Source: an uncultured Desulfomonile sp. (GTDB lineage: Bacteria > Desulfobacterota > Desulfomonilia > Desulfomonilales > Desulfomonilaceae). From it: a stretch of 21,463 nucleotides of DNA. The translations under genes and the position numbers were made by a program. The stretch is taken from assembly GCA_937915285.1 (NCBI GenBank), contig CALDNG010000005.1:1-21463 (forward strand). Reading direction: 5' to 3'. Below the pieces are notes generated by a model. That model was not told the origin of the DNA, searched no databases, and saw only the letters and a program-made list of their open reading frames with translations. Of this stretch, positions 1 through 6,646 are shown piece after piece (positions within the stretch are counted from its first letter, which is position 1; the number at the start of each line of letters is the position of its first letter).

Positions 1-15
1 GTGCTCTTCCGATCT
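1..15. other. Illumina adapter remnant at the contig end
   Basis: The first 15 bases, GTGCTCTTCCGATCT, are identical to the 3' end of the standard Illumina TruSeq read-2 adapter. Genomic sequence probably begins at base 16. This marks the left edge as an untrimmed assembly end, not a natural gene boundary. Confidence 0.93.
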
Positions 16-16
16 G

Positions 17-1138
17 GCGCTGGAATCTCGGAGGATGTTCGAAGACAGGATTGAATATGTCAATAGTGTGATGGGCAGTGTCGCCAATGACTTTAACAAC
101 ATCCTGATGATAATCATGGGTTGCGCTCAATTCATGTACAATGACCCTAATGTGACCGTTGCCCAGATGAACAATTTGCAGAGAATTATTCAGGCATCCG
201 AAAGGGCTAAGGATCTGGTTGGTCAAATGCTGGTGACGACTAGGCGTGGAAGACTACCGCAGGGTTTTTCAAAGCTTTCAATGGTGGTTGCTGACGTAAT
301 GAAAATCACTAGGGACAATCTGCCGTCTAACGTTCATGTATTCCAGCGAATAGAGACTAACCTTGACGTGGCCGTGTTTTTCGATGAATCAGCCCGAGAG
401 GAAATGTCGTCAAAACTGCCAGATCATGTGCATCATTTGAACACAATGAACCTTCCTATCCTTATTTCTGTCCGGGATGCCGATGACAGCCCCGATGTGC
501 CTTCACTGCAGCGTGAAAGAGCATGGCCCAAATCGGTTCAGCTCGACGTCTCAGTGTTGGAAAGCGATAAGGCCAATGGGCTTATTCATCGCTCCTCGAT
601 CACGGTCTCCAAAGGGTCGTTCAAACCGGTTCCAAACGAACCTGACCCATTTATTTCAGGCTTTCACATGAGGCTCAGGGTTGGAGAAACTCTGAATGGA
701 TCGCTGGAGAGTACGCCCAGGACCAGGATGCATGGGTCGGAGAGAATTCTTCTCGTGGATGACGACGTCACCGTGGTAGAAACCATCAAACAGATGCTTG
801 AACCACTAGGATACATTGTTACATGCGCTTTTGGCAGCATCGAGGCCCTTAGCGTCTTCAGAAATGATCCACATTTGTTCGATATCGTTCTAACGGACAT
901 GGCCATGCCCAAGATGACAGGACTGTTTCTTGCGCGAGAACTGATAAAACTGCGTGCAGATGTTCCTATCATCGTGTTGACCGGATTTATCGCCGACATA
1001 TCCATGAATGAGGCCAAATCGATAGGGATAGATACTGTTCTTACAAAACCTTTTTCTCAGTTCAGGCTGGCGTCGGCAATAAGAGAGACCCTGGACTCCA
1101 AAGGAGCGGCCCATCATCTAAGCAGACAGAAAAATTAA
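17..1138 (+). CDS. Hybrid histidine kinase/response regulator with degenerate kinase part, 5' partial
   Basis: Signal-transduction protein with an intact C-terminal receiver domain. The frame is open from base 17 through the contig edge, so the ATG at 35 is probably internal and upstream sensor domains are missing. Numbering from that ATG: residues 10-75 match a HisKA dimerisation helix pair of the AHDFNNIL type, but the phospho-accepting His is Asn18 (VANDFNNIL). Residues 80-110 resemble the entry to a HATPase domain, yet no N-box (NLxxNA), G1 or G2 box follows to about 230. The receiver (about 237-355) has the acidic pair in LLVDDD, phospho-Asp288 in LTDMAMP, Thr in VLTGF and Lys in LTKPF. 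It should accept phosphate from another kinase or from acetyl phosphate but not autophosphorylate. Input signal and output are unknown. It could also be a decaying gene. Confidence 0.8.
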   Translation, partial: ALESRRMFEDRIEYVNSVMGSVANDFNNILMIIMGCAQFMYNDPNVTVAQMNNLQRIIQASERAKDLVGQMLVTTRRGRLPQGFSKLSMVVADVMKITRDNLPSNVHVFQRIETNLDVAVFFDESAREEMSSKLPDHVHHLNTMNLPILISVRDADDSPDVPSLQRERAWPKSVQLDVSVLESDKANGLIHRSSITVSKGSFKPVPNEPDPFISGFHMRLRVGETLNGSLESTPRTRMHGSERILLVDDDVTVVETIKQMLEPLGYIVTCAFGSIEALSVFRNDPHLFDIVLTDMAMPKMTGLFLARELIKLRADVPIIVLTGFIADISMNEAKSIGIDTVLTKPFSQFRLASAIRETLDSKGAAHHLSRQKN

Positions 1139-1148
1139 TGAAATAACT

Positions 1149-1164
1149 GATTGACACGTCAATC
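1149..1164. promoter_or_regulatory. 16-bp perfect palindrome, putative TetR operator
   Basis: GATTGAC-AC-GTCAATC is a perfect inverted repeat with 7-bp arms, lying 22 bp before the first possible ATG of the TetR gene. It includes a perfect -35-like TTGACA (1151-1156). TetR regulators usually bind such palindromes at their own promoters, so this is the likely autoregulatory site. A -10 box is not clear (TTAACC around 1173 is weak). Confidence 0.5.
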
Positions 1165-1185
1165 GAAAAATGTTAACCGTCTTGA

Positions 1186-1806
1186 ATGATTCGAAACGAT
1201 GGTTTAACAGAAACGAGAAAAGACAAAGAAGCTGTGATCCTTGAATCGGCCTGCCGTGTTATCTGAGAGAGAGGCTTCCACCAAGCGCGTATTACCGATA
1301 TAGCCCAGACAGCGGGCATTTCTTACGGTCTGGTCTACCATTATTTCAAGAGTAAAGCGGATTTGTTTGACGCCATATTGAAGGAGTGGTGGACAGATCT
1401 TTTTGCGCTGATGGAGGACTGGGAAAACCAGAAAGCAATGGTAGAAGACCAGCTAGGAGCCCTGGTGATCTATTTTCTGGATCAATATCAGAAGAGGCCA
1501 GACCTGGTTCACATTTTCATCACCGAGATATCGAGATCTGCGTCCAATCTCACGCCGTCGAGACTACATTGGTTCAAGCTTTTCCTTTCCCGGATCGAGG
1601 GTCTCATGGCAAGGGCGCAACATCAGAAACTTTTGAGATCGGATATCAAGCCCAGATATTTGACTTATATTTTTTTAGGGGCTATCGAAAGTTTTATATC
1701 GGCCATGGTATTGGAAAACCAGCCGTTGAAAAGTCGGGCCCAGAAACAGCGCATAGCTACGGGCCTGTTACAGGTTTTTTTGAATGGCGCCAGACCGGTT
1801 AAATGA
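1186..1806 (+). pseudogene. TetR-family regulator interrupted by an in-frame TGA
   Basis: Read in one frame from ATG 1186, the product is a typical TetR regulator of about 200 residues: a short basic leader, the first helix (AVILESACRVI), then a TGA at 1264-1266, then the rest of the DNA-binding domain (ERGFHQARITDIA, GISYGLVYHYFKSKADLF) and a helical ligand-binding domain to 1806. The homology continues in the same frame on both sides of the stop, so this is a nonsense change, not a wrong start. No ATG or GTG restart lies before the recognition helix; the first TTG (1363) would delete the whole DNA-binding domain. The gene runs into the SCP2 gene 26 bp downstream, suggesting control of lipid or acyl metabolism (inference). 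Alternatives are a sequencing error in an intact gene or, much less likely, recoding of UGA. Confidence 0.8.
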
Positions 1807-1832
1807 GGCGTCAATTAGAATAGGAGATTGTT

Positions 1833-2159
1833 ATGGCACTTACGTCAGTTGAAGATGTTTTCAAGAAAATGCCTGAAGTTTTTAATTCTTCAGCTTCCAC
1901 CGGGTTGGATCTGGTGTTTCAGTTCCACATCACAGGTGACCAGGGTGGTGACTGGAATGTGAGCGTAAAAGAGGGCGCGTGCAATGTCGAAAAAGGTGTC
2001 CACTCAAGCCCATCGGTATCATTGACAATGGCCGATCAGGATTGGCTCGCCATGTGTAACGGTACCCTCAACGGCATGACCGCTTTCATGACTGGCAAGC
2101 TCAGAGCTTCCGGGGACATCATGGCAGCACAGAGAATTCAGTCATTGTTTCCGCTATAA
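1833..2159 (+). CDS. SCP2 sterol-binding domain protein
   Basis: Small soluble protein (108 aa) that is essentially one SCP2 domain, a hydrophobic-ligand fold binding lipids or acyl-CoAs. The N-terminal helix (VEDVFKKMPEVF), a beta-sheet core (LVFQFHITGD, WNVSVKEG) and the typical C-terminal block (LTMADQDWLAMCNGTLNGMTAFMTGKLRASGDIMAAQRIQSLF) are all recognisable; the GKLRASGD stretch is diagnostic. AGGAG at 1822-1826 sits 6 bp before the ATG. It follows the TetR gene by 26 bp and is followed by a terminator, so the two form a short transcription unit. The bound ligand cannot be read from sequence; members in anaerobic bacteria are often near fatty-acid genes. Confidence 0.88.
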   Translation: MALTSVEDVFKKMPEVFNSSASTGLDLVFQFHITGDQGGDWNVSVKEGACNVEKGVHSSPSVSLTMADQDWLAMCNGTLNGMTAFMTGKLRASGDIMAAQRIQSLFPL

Positions 2160-2181
2160 ATAAGTTTCAGTAAATGACATG

Positions 2182-2210
2182 AAGGGCGCTTTTGTTTTGC
2201 GCCCTTTTTT
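2182..2210 (+). terminator. Rho-independent terminator after the SCP2 gene
   Basis: Stem AAGGGCGC/GCGCCCTT (2182-2189 with 2199-2206), a 9-nt T-rich loop and a T-run (2205-2210). It lies 22 bp after the SCP2 stop and 15 bp before the 3' end of the convergent cobT, whose transcripts it may also end (the stem is preceded by few As on the other strand, so this is less certain). Confidence 0.9.
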
Positions 2211-2224
2211 GTTTTCATTATCGG

Positions 2225-3283
2225 CTATGCTTTTGAGACAGCAGCCTCCTCGAAGGTTGCCACTTCAGTCAAGACTCTGCGTGAAGCCTCCACGACGGTC
2301 ATGGCAAGCGCAGCCCCTGTTCCTTCGCCCAGCCTCATGTCCAGATCAAAAAGCGGTTTTTTGCCGAGCTTTGCCAAGGCCGACTTGTGACCGGCTTCGA
2401 CGCTTTGATGGGCGGCAATCATGTACTCCACGCTTGTCGGACATATGGCCTGAGCCACAAGGGCCCCAGCAGTTGTAATAAAACCATCTATGATGACAGG
2501 CTTGCCCATGGAGGCCGCGCCTAGAATGAGGCCCGCTATGCCTCCAATTTCAAATCCTCCCACTTTTGACAGAACATCGACTGGATCACAGGGATCTGGT
2601 TTGTTTAGTGTTAAAGCCTTTTCTATGACGGAAACCTTGCGTGCGAACTGGTCATCATCAATGCCCGTTCCCCTTCCGGTGACCTCACTTACCGGCAAAC
2701 CTACCAGTAGTGAAGTAATGGCGCTGCTCGGGGTAGTGTTTCCGATTCCCATTTCTCCGCATCCCAATATGTCGTAACGCTCTCCTAAGGCGAGCGCAAC
2801 ACCAATACCGGCCTCAATAGCGGCTATGGCCTGTTCACGGGTCATGGCGGCGCCATCCAGCATATTCATGGATCCAGCCGCTATGCTCCTAGAGATGATT
2901 TTGTTTTGACTTTCCAGATCGCCAAGGTTCCCAGACACTCCCATGTCTACTACTACAACGTCCGTTCCTGTAGCGCGTGCCAGAGCATTGACGCCGGCCC
3001 CACCATTAACTATGTTTCTGACCATCTGGCATGTCACTTCAGCGGGATACTTGCTTACCCCGGAAGCGGCCACTCCATGATCGGCGGCCATGGTCACTAT
3101 TACCCTTGATTCGATAACGGGCCTGATGGTTCCGTAAATTCCCGCTAGATCCAGCGCCAGGTCCATCAGGCGTCCCAAGGCCCAATGCGGCATGGTAAGT
3201 TGATCTAGTCTGTTTTGAGCCAGAGACCTGCTCTGCTTGTCCTGCGGCTTTATTTTCAGGACTGTCTTGTCCAATACATTCAT
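2225..3283 (-). CDS. cobT: Nicotinate-nucleotide--dimethylbenzimidazole phosphoribosyltransferase
   Basis: Transfers phosphoribose from nicotinate mononucleotide to the lower-ligand base (DMB or another benzimidazole), giving the alpha-ribazole phosphate used in cobalamin nucleotide-loop assembly. Family motifs are intact: ADHGVAASGVSKYP, the nucleotide-binding GCGEMGIGNTTPSSA, VDMGVSG and, near the C-terminus, MRLGEGTGAALA carrying the catalytic Glu. I take the ATG at 3283, giving 352 aa as usual for CobT. Its ATGA overlaps the cobU stop, whereas an upstream TTG at 3325 would overlap cobU by 46 bp with no gain in conserved sequence. It is translationally coupled to cobU. cobS and cobC are not in the window. 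The lower base actually used is unknown, since CobT enzymes accept several. Confidence 0.95.
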   Translation of the reverse strand: MNVLDKTVLKIKPQDKQSRSLAQNRLDQLTMPHWALGRLMDLALDLAGIYGTIRPVIESRVIVTMAADHGVAASGVSKYPAEVTCQMVRNIVNGGAGVNALARATGTDVVVVDMGVSGNLGDLESQNKIISRSIAAGSMNMLDGAAMTREQAIAAIEAGIGVALALGERYDILGCGEMGIGNTTPSSAITSLLVGLPVSEVTGRGTGIDDDQFARKVSVIEKALTLNKPDPCDPVDVLSKVGGFEIGGIAGLILGAASMGKPVIIDGFITTAGALVAQAICPTSVEYMIAAHQSVEAGHKSALAKLGKKPLFDLDMRLGEGTGAALAMTVVEASRRVLTEVATFEEAAVSKA

Positions 3284-3831
3284 TGAGCGTTTCCTCTCTT
3301 TAGCTTTACCGGGATGCCGCAACAAACCATGAAGACCTCTTCAGAGGCTGAGGCCAGTAGCTGGTTGCAGCGTCCCAGCAGATCAAGGAAGAACCTTGTT
3401 TCTGGATTCTCAGGAACAACTCCCAGGCCAGTCTCGTTACTGACAAAGATGACGTCTCCGCGGATGACTGAGCAGGCCTCAAGCAGCGCCTGGGTAAGCT
3501 CTATTAGCATCTGTTCCGAAAAAGCTTTCTTTTTTTCACTGGAATGAAATATCAGATTGTTTATCCAAAGAGTAACGCAGTCAACAAGGAACAGGTTAAA
3601 ATGCCCGTTTTTGGTTATGACCTCATCCAATTTTATTTCTTCCTCGATCGTTGTCCATATCCGGCTGTTACGTTCGTGCTGATGCCTTTTTATCCTGTCG
3701 TCCATTTCCTGGTCTATGGACGGACAGGTCGCTATGAATGCATGAGGACCATTTAAAGATTCACCCAACCTTAGAGCAAAATCGCTCTTTCCGCTCCTTC
3801 GTCCTCCGATTACAAGGAATATTCTGCCCAT
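3280..3831 (-). CDS. cobU: Bifunctional adenosylcobinamide kinase/guanylyltransferase
   Basis: Phosphorylates adenosylcobinamide and then converts it to AdoCbi-GDP, the activated half that CobS joins to the CobT product. 183 aa, normal length. Visible motifs: P-loop GGRRSGKS at residues 9-16 (GGARSGKS is commoner), the segment RIKRHQHERNSRIWTTIEE with the guanylylated His, DCVTLWINNLI (Walker B region), VSNETGLGVVPENPETRFF and the C-terminal GRCNQLLA block. First gene of a cobU-cobT pair overlapping by 4 bp. AGGACAG lies 11-12 bp before the ATG. No cobalamin riboswitch could be found upstream, which is unusual for a salvage operon. Confidence 0.94.
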   Translation of the reverse strand: MGRIFLVIGGRRSGKSDFALRLGESLNGPHAFIATCPSIDQEMDDRIKRHQHERNSRIWTTIEEEIKLDEVITKNGHFNLFLVDCVTLWINNLIFHSSEKKKAFSEQMLIELTQALLEACSVIRGDVIFVSNETGLGVVPENPETRFFLDLLGRCNQLLASASEEVFMVCCGIPVKLKRGNAQ

Positions 3832-4148
3832 TTCAGCTATCTGTCCTAAAGGAAGTTTGCCCGATTAAAAGTCGACATCTTACACCAAATCAGCATAAAA
3901 TATCAGTCGTAACTCAAACTTTTGTTTTTATTTGCATGTTCAGGCCTGTGATCATATTTTGGCACACAATGGGCTTGAGGTGTTTCGTCACTCAGGCAAC
4001 AGGCTAAGGATCCTTTTCCGGGATCATTTCCACAACCTACTTTCTTAAACTGCGTATGATTTCAAGTCATTCCTGTTGTTAGAAGTTGATTTAGCAATCA
4101 TCTGATGCTACGTTAACCTGAAATTAAAACCTGACAGACGGAGTCGTG
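3832..4148. other. Divergent intergenic region between cobU and the acyl-CoA ligase gene
   Basis: 317 bp without a credible gene, carrying control signals for both flanking genes. I found a sigma-54-like element (3960-3975), but no B12-box or other cobalamin-riboswitch core in either orientation and no strong sigma-70 promoter. The best plus-strand match is TTGATT (4086-4091), a 17-bp gap and TACGTT (4109-4114), which is weak. GGATCC and GGATCA around 4009-4024 can form only a short stem. Confidence 0.5.
3960..3975 (+). promoter_or_regulatory. Possible sigma-54 (-24/-12) promoter
   Basis: TGGCACACAATGGGCT keeps the perfect -24 hexamer TGGCAC and the invariant GG-N10-GC spacing; the -12 part reads GGGCT instead of TTGCA/T. 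It points toward the acyl-CoA ligase gene, about 165 bp upstream of its start. rpoN is present in the window, but no activator gene lies beside it. A single weak match; chance occurrence is possible. Confidence 0.3.
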
Positions 4149-5636
4149 ATGAATCTTAGCGAGATCATAGATAATGCCGCTAGTAACTGGCCGGACCACC
4201 CTGCTTTGGTGTTTGAGGATCAGACCATTTCGTATGGACATCTTCTTAGCTCTATCAACAGACTTTCCAATGCTTTCATAAAAGCGGGAGTTCAGCGTGG
4301 TGACAGGGTCATGACCCTGATGGGCAATCGTCCCGAATTTGTAGCATGTTACTACGCCGCTATGAGGATTGGCGCAATTACAGTAACGCTAAATCCACTC
4401 TCCACCTCGTATGAGTTGAGCCATTACATGGCCGAATGCAAACCCGCTGCCGTTGTCTGCGGGCCCGAGCAGGTACATAAATTTTCCGGCATCAAGGATC
4501 TACATAGTTATATCAAGCTAATCATCACTACGACTCCCATCGATGGGGCTGTATCTTATTCCGAGATCCAGCAGGATTTTTCTGATAAATTCACTGCAGT
4601 GAACATGGACAAGCATGATCCTGCCGTCATAATTTTCACGGCCGGACTTCTAGGCAAAGCGCTAGGCGCAACATTGACTCATCACAACCTTGACACAAAT
4701 TCGGACCTCCTAAGAGATATTGCCAAGGTGGGTCCTGAGACTCACGGACTTGCTTTGATACCTTTATTCCATGCTTTCGGGGCATCAACCAATCTGCTGG
4801 GAACCCAAAAAGTTGGTGGGACTGTCTACCTGGTAGAAAAGGTTGATTTTCCCAAGCTCATCCCGTGGCTTAAAAAGGCTCAGATATCGTGGTGCGGGCT
4901 TGTGCCGATGGTGTACTACGGATTGCTGTATCATCCGTCCTGTAAGGACCTGGATTTATCCTCCATAGAAATAGCCATTAGTGGTGGCGCTCATCTATCC
5001 TATGAAATATACGAGAAATTCACGGCCAGGTATGGTATAGACGTTTATCACGGCTATGGACTAACCGAAGCGTCTCCAGTCGTGTCATGGAACAGCATAA
5101 AAATTCCCAACAAGCCGAAAACCGTTGGAAAACCCATCCCAAATGTCACCATTGAGATTCATGATGATGAAGGCGCCAGTCTGCCGGTGGGCGTAGAGGG
5201 TGAGGTAGCTATTCAGGGGCCAAACGTGATGCTGGGTTACTATGGCAAACCCAAGGAAACAGCGACGGTTATCAGGAACAACTGGCTATATACAGGCGAC
5301 ATAGGAAAACTTGATGAAGACGGATACCTGACTCTTACAGGTCTGAAAAAAGACCTTATCATAACATCCGGTTTTAATGTTTACTGTCAGGAAGTCGAGG
5401 AGATTCTGATCAGACACCCGCATGTTTCTGATGTTGCTCTGGTTGGAATTGACGATCTCATGAGAGGTCAGGTCATAGAAGCCATAGTTGTTCCAGAGCC
5501 GGGTTCACAGCCTGAAGACCGGGAAATTATCAGATTCTGCAAGGAATATCTCTCGCGGTACAAATGTCCGAGAAAAGTCACTTTTGTGAAGGAAATCCTG
5601 AGAGACGCCAACGGTAAAGCCTCTGGCTGGCGATGA
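4149..5636 (+). CDS. AMP-dependent acyl-CoA synthetase-like protein with degenerate P-loop
   Basis: Member of the ANL adenylating superfamily (fatty-acid/aromatic-acid CoA ligases), 495 aa. The N-terminal domain has LVFEDQTISYGHL, RGDRVMTLMGNRPEFVACYYA and the A5 motif YHGYGLTEASPVVSWN; the hinge and C-terminal domain have YTGDIGKLDEDGYL, KKDLIITSGFNVYCQEVEE and a terminal NGKASGW with the candidate catalytic Lys. Oddly, the phosphate-binding loop (usually TSGTTGxPKG) reads TAGLLGKALG, losing Thr-Thr and the P-K pair, and the hinge GRxKD reads GLKKD. It may adenylate poorly, use a different acid, or have another role. GGAG at 5 bp supports ATG 4149 over GTG 4146. Four bp after its stop comes the OMP-decarboxylase homologue, so they are co-transcribed. 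The substrate cannot be assigned. Confidence 0.85.
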   Translation: MNLSEIIDNAASNWPDHPALVFEDQTISYGHLLSSINRLSNAFIKAGVQRGDRVMTLMGNRPEFVACYYAAMRIGAITVTLNPLSTSYELSHYMAECKPAAVVCGPEQVHKFSGIKDLHSYIKLIITTTPIDGAVSYSEIQQDFSDKFTAVNMDKHDPAVIIFTAGLLGKALGATLTHHNLDTNSDLLRDIAKVGPETHGLALIPLFHAFGASTNLLGTQKVGGTVYLVEKVDFPKLIPWLKKAQISWCGLVPMVYYGLLYHPSCKDLDLSSIEIAISGGAHLSYEIYEKFTARYGIDVYHGYGLTEASPVVSWNSIKIPNKPKTVGKPIPNVTIEIHDDEGASLPVGVEGEVAIQGPNVMLGYYGKPKETATVIRNNWLYTGDIGKLDEDGYLTLTGLKKDLIITSGFNVYCQEVEEILIRHPHVSDVALVGIDDLMRGQVIEAIVVPEPGSQPEDREIIRFCKEYLSRYKCPRKVTFVKEILRDANGKASGWR

Positions 5637-5643
5637 GACAGTG

Positions 5644-6441
5644 ATGAGAGATTATTCAATCATTTTATCGGCAGACCTGGCTTCCTCGGATCAAATACTG
5701 TCCCTGGTCAGTGATGTGGGCTCAGACATTGATGGTCTGAAAATTGGAGTCCCGACATTACTGGAATCCGGGGTTAACATATTACCAAAATTGTCCGACT
5801 TGATGGGAAACAAGCCTCTGCTTATTGATCTAAAGGTCGCAGATATTGGTTTCAATTCAAGGGGCTTGTGGACAGGAACCAACTCCAAAATCATTTCAAA
5901 ACTCAAGGGGACCGGAGCTACACACGTAACCGTGCATGGATTTCCAGGAGCCGCATCTATCGCTGAAACTCTGGATACAGCCCATGAAATGGGTATGGAG
6001 GTACTGTTGCTGCCTACCATGAGTCATCCAGGGGCTGAACTATTCTTTTCCATGCAGTTCAGCCATTCAATCCTTGGCAAGGTTACCTCCCCGGACATCT
6101 TTAGCGGTAAAACGGATCTGACCAGGGCAGAGGATGTTACTCAAGCCATTTTGATGCTCGGTGAAGCCCTTGGCGCAGACGGTTACATCGGTCCGGCCAC
6201 CAAACCCGCAGATCTCGAAAAATACCGAAAAATAACTTCCCGACGGATATGGTGCCCAGGGTTTGGCAGACAGGACCGTTTAGGCAGAGACATATCCCAG
6301 CAACTTGAGGCATGGGCAAGAATCGTCGGGCCGCAGTCTGCCGCTATTATTGGGTCGCTGATTTTTGAAGCGGAAAATCCTGGGAATGCTGTCAGAGAAC
6401 TTGTCCTGACACGCAACGAGATTGCCTCCAGGGTAAGTTGA
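5644..6441 (+). CDS. Archaeal-type orotidine 5'-phosphate decarboxylase homologue (HUMPS family)
   Basis: TIM-barrel protein of 265 aa, clearly related to archaeal OMP decarboxylase, the last step of UMP synthesis. Compared from memory with the Methanothermobacter enzyme it keeps the substrate Asp (LSADL), Lys (LKIGVP), the catalytic D-x-K-x-x-D (IDLKVADI), VHGFPGAAS, Ser in MSHPGAE and Gln in PGFGRQ. The Arg that grips the phosphate (VGRSI in that enzyme) is replaced: IIGSLIF. Insertions follow DIGF (about 8 residues) and MSHPGAE (about 20), making it longer than the usual 220-230 aa. It may be pyrF with a rearranged phosphate site or a paralogue with another substrate. GTG 5641 and ATG 5644 are both possible starts; the ATG is better spaced. 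It lies directly behind the acyl-CoA ligase gene, an unexplained pairing. Confidence 0.78.
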   Translation: MRDYSIILSADLASSDQILSLVSDVGSDIDGLKIGVPTLLESGVNILPKLSDLMGNKPLLIDLKVADIGFNSRGLWTGTNSKIISKLKGTGATHVTVHGFPGAASIAETLDTAHEMGMEVLLLPTMSHPGAELFFSMQFSHSILGKVTSPDIFSGKTDLTRAEDVTQAILMLGEALGADGYIGPATKPADLEKYRKITSRRIWCPGFGRQDRLGRDISQQLEAWARIVGPQSAAIIGSLIFEAENPGNAVRELVLTRNEIASRVS

Positions 6442-6646
6442 AATACAGAAGTGTGTATAAAACAATTGTAAATTTCAATTAACGGCATGTTTTTGTAAAA
6501 AACTCTGGGGGTTCCATCTTTGGAAACCCACACTGCCCAAGTATCCGGACGGTTCTTTTGACTACGAATGGATCTTTGGGAATTGGCTGCTGAAGCAAGC
6601 CTCGCCGTCATGGATTAATAGGGGAAATCAACTCAGGAAGGCCACA
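6442..6646. other. Intergenic region with an open frame in phase with the next gene
   Basis: 205 bp with no ATG-initiated gene. Codons 6461-6646 are open and in frame with the PNPOx gene, but contain no ATG, GTG or TTG, so they cannot be a normal N-terminal extension. An imperfect stem (GGGTTCC/GGAAACCC, 6509-6529) has no T-run. No clear promoter. Confidence 0.4.

Noticed and set aside
1264..1290. Selenocysteine insertion at the TGA of the TetR gene
   Set aside because: Only a 4-bp GCTT/AAGC stem lies downstream, with no convincing bacterial SECIS hairpin at the expected distance, and no TetR selenoproteins are known to me.
3832..4148. Cobalamin riboswitch upstream of cobU
   Set aside because: Read on the minus strand, neither the B12 box nor the conserved core elements were found; GCCTGTTGCCTGAGTGACG is only superficially similar.
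6183..6611. Minus-strand 142-codon frame
   Set aside because: Mostly antisense to the well-supported OMPDC-like gene; no domain motif.
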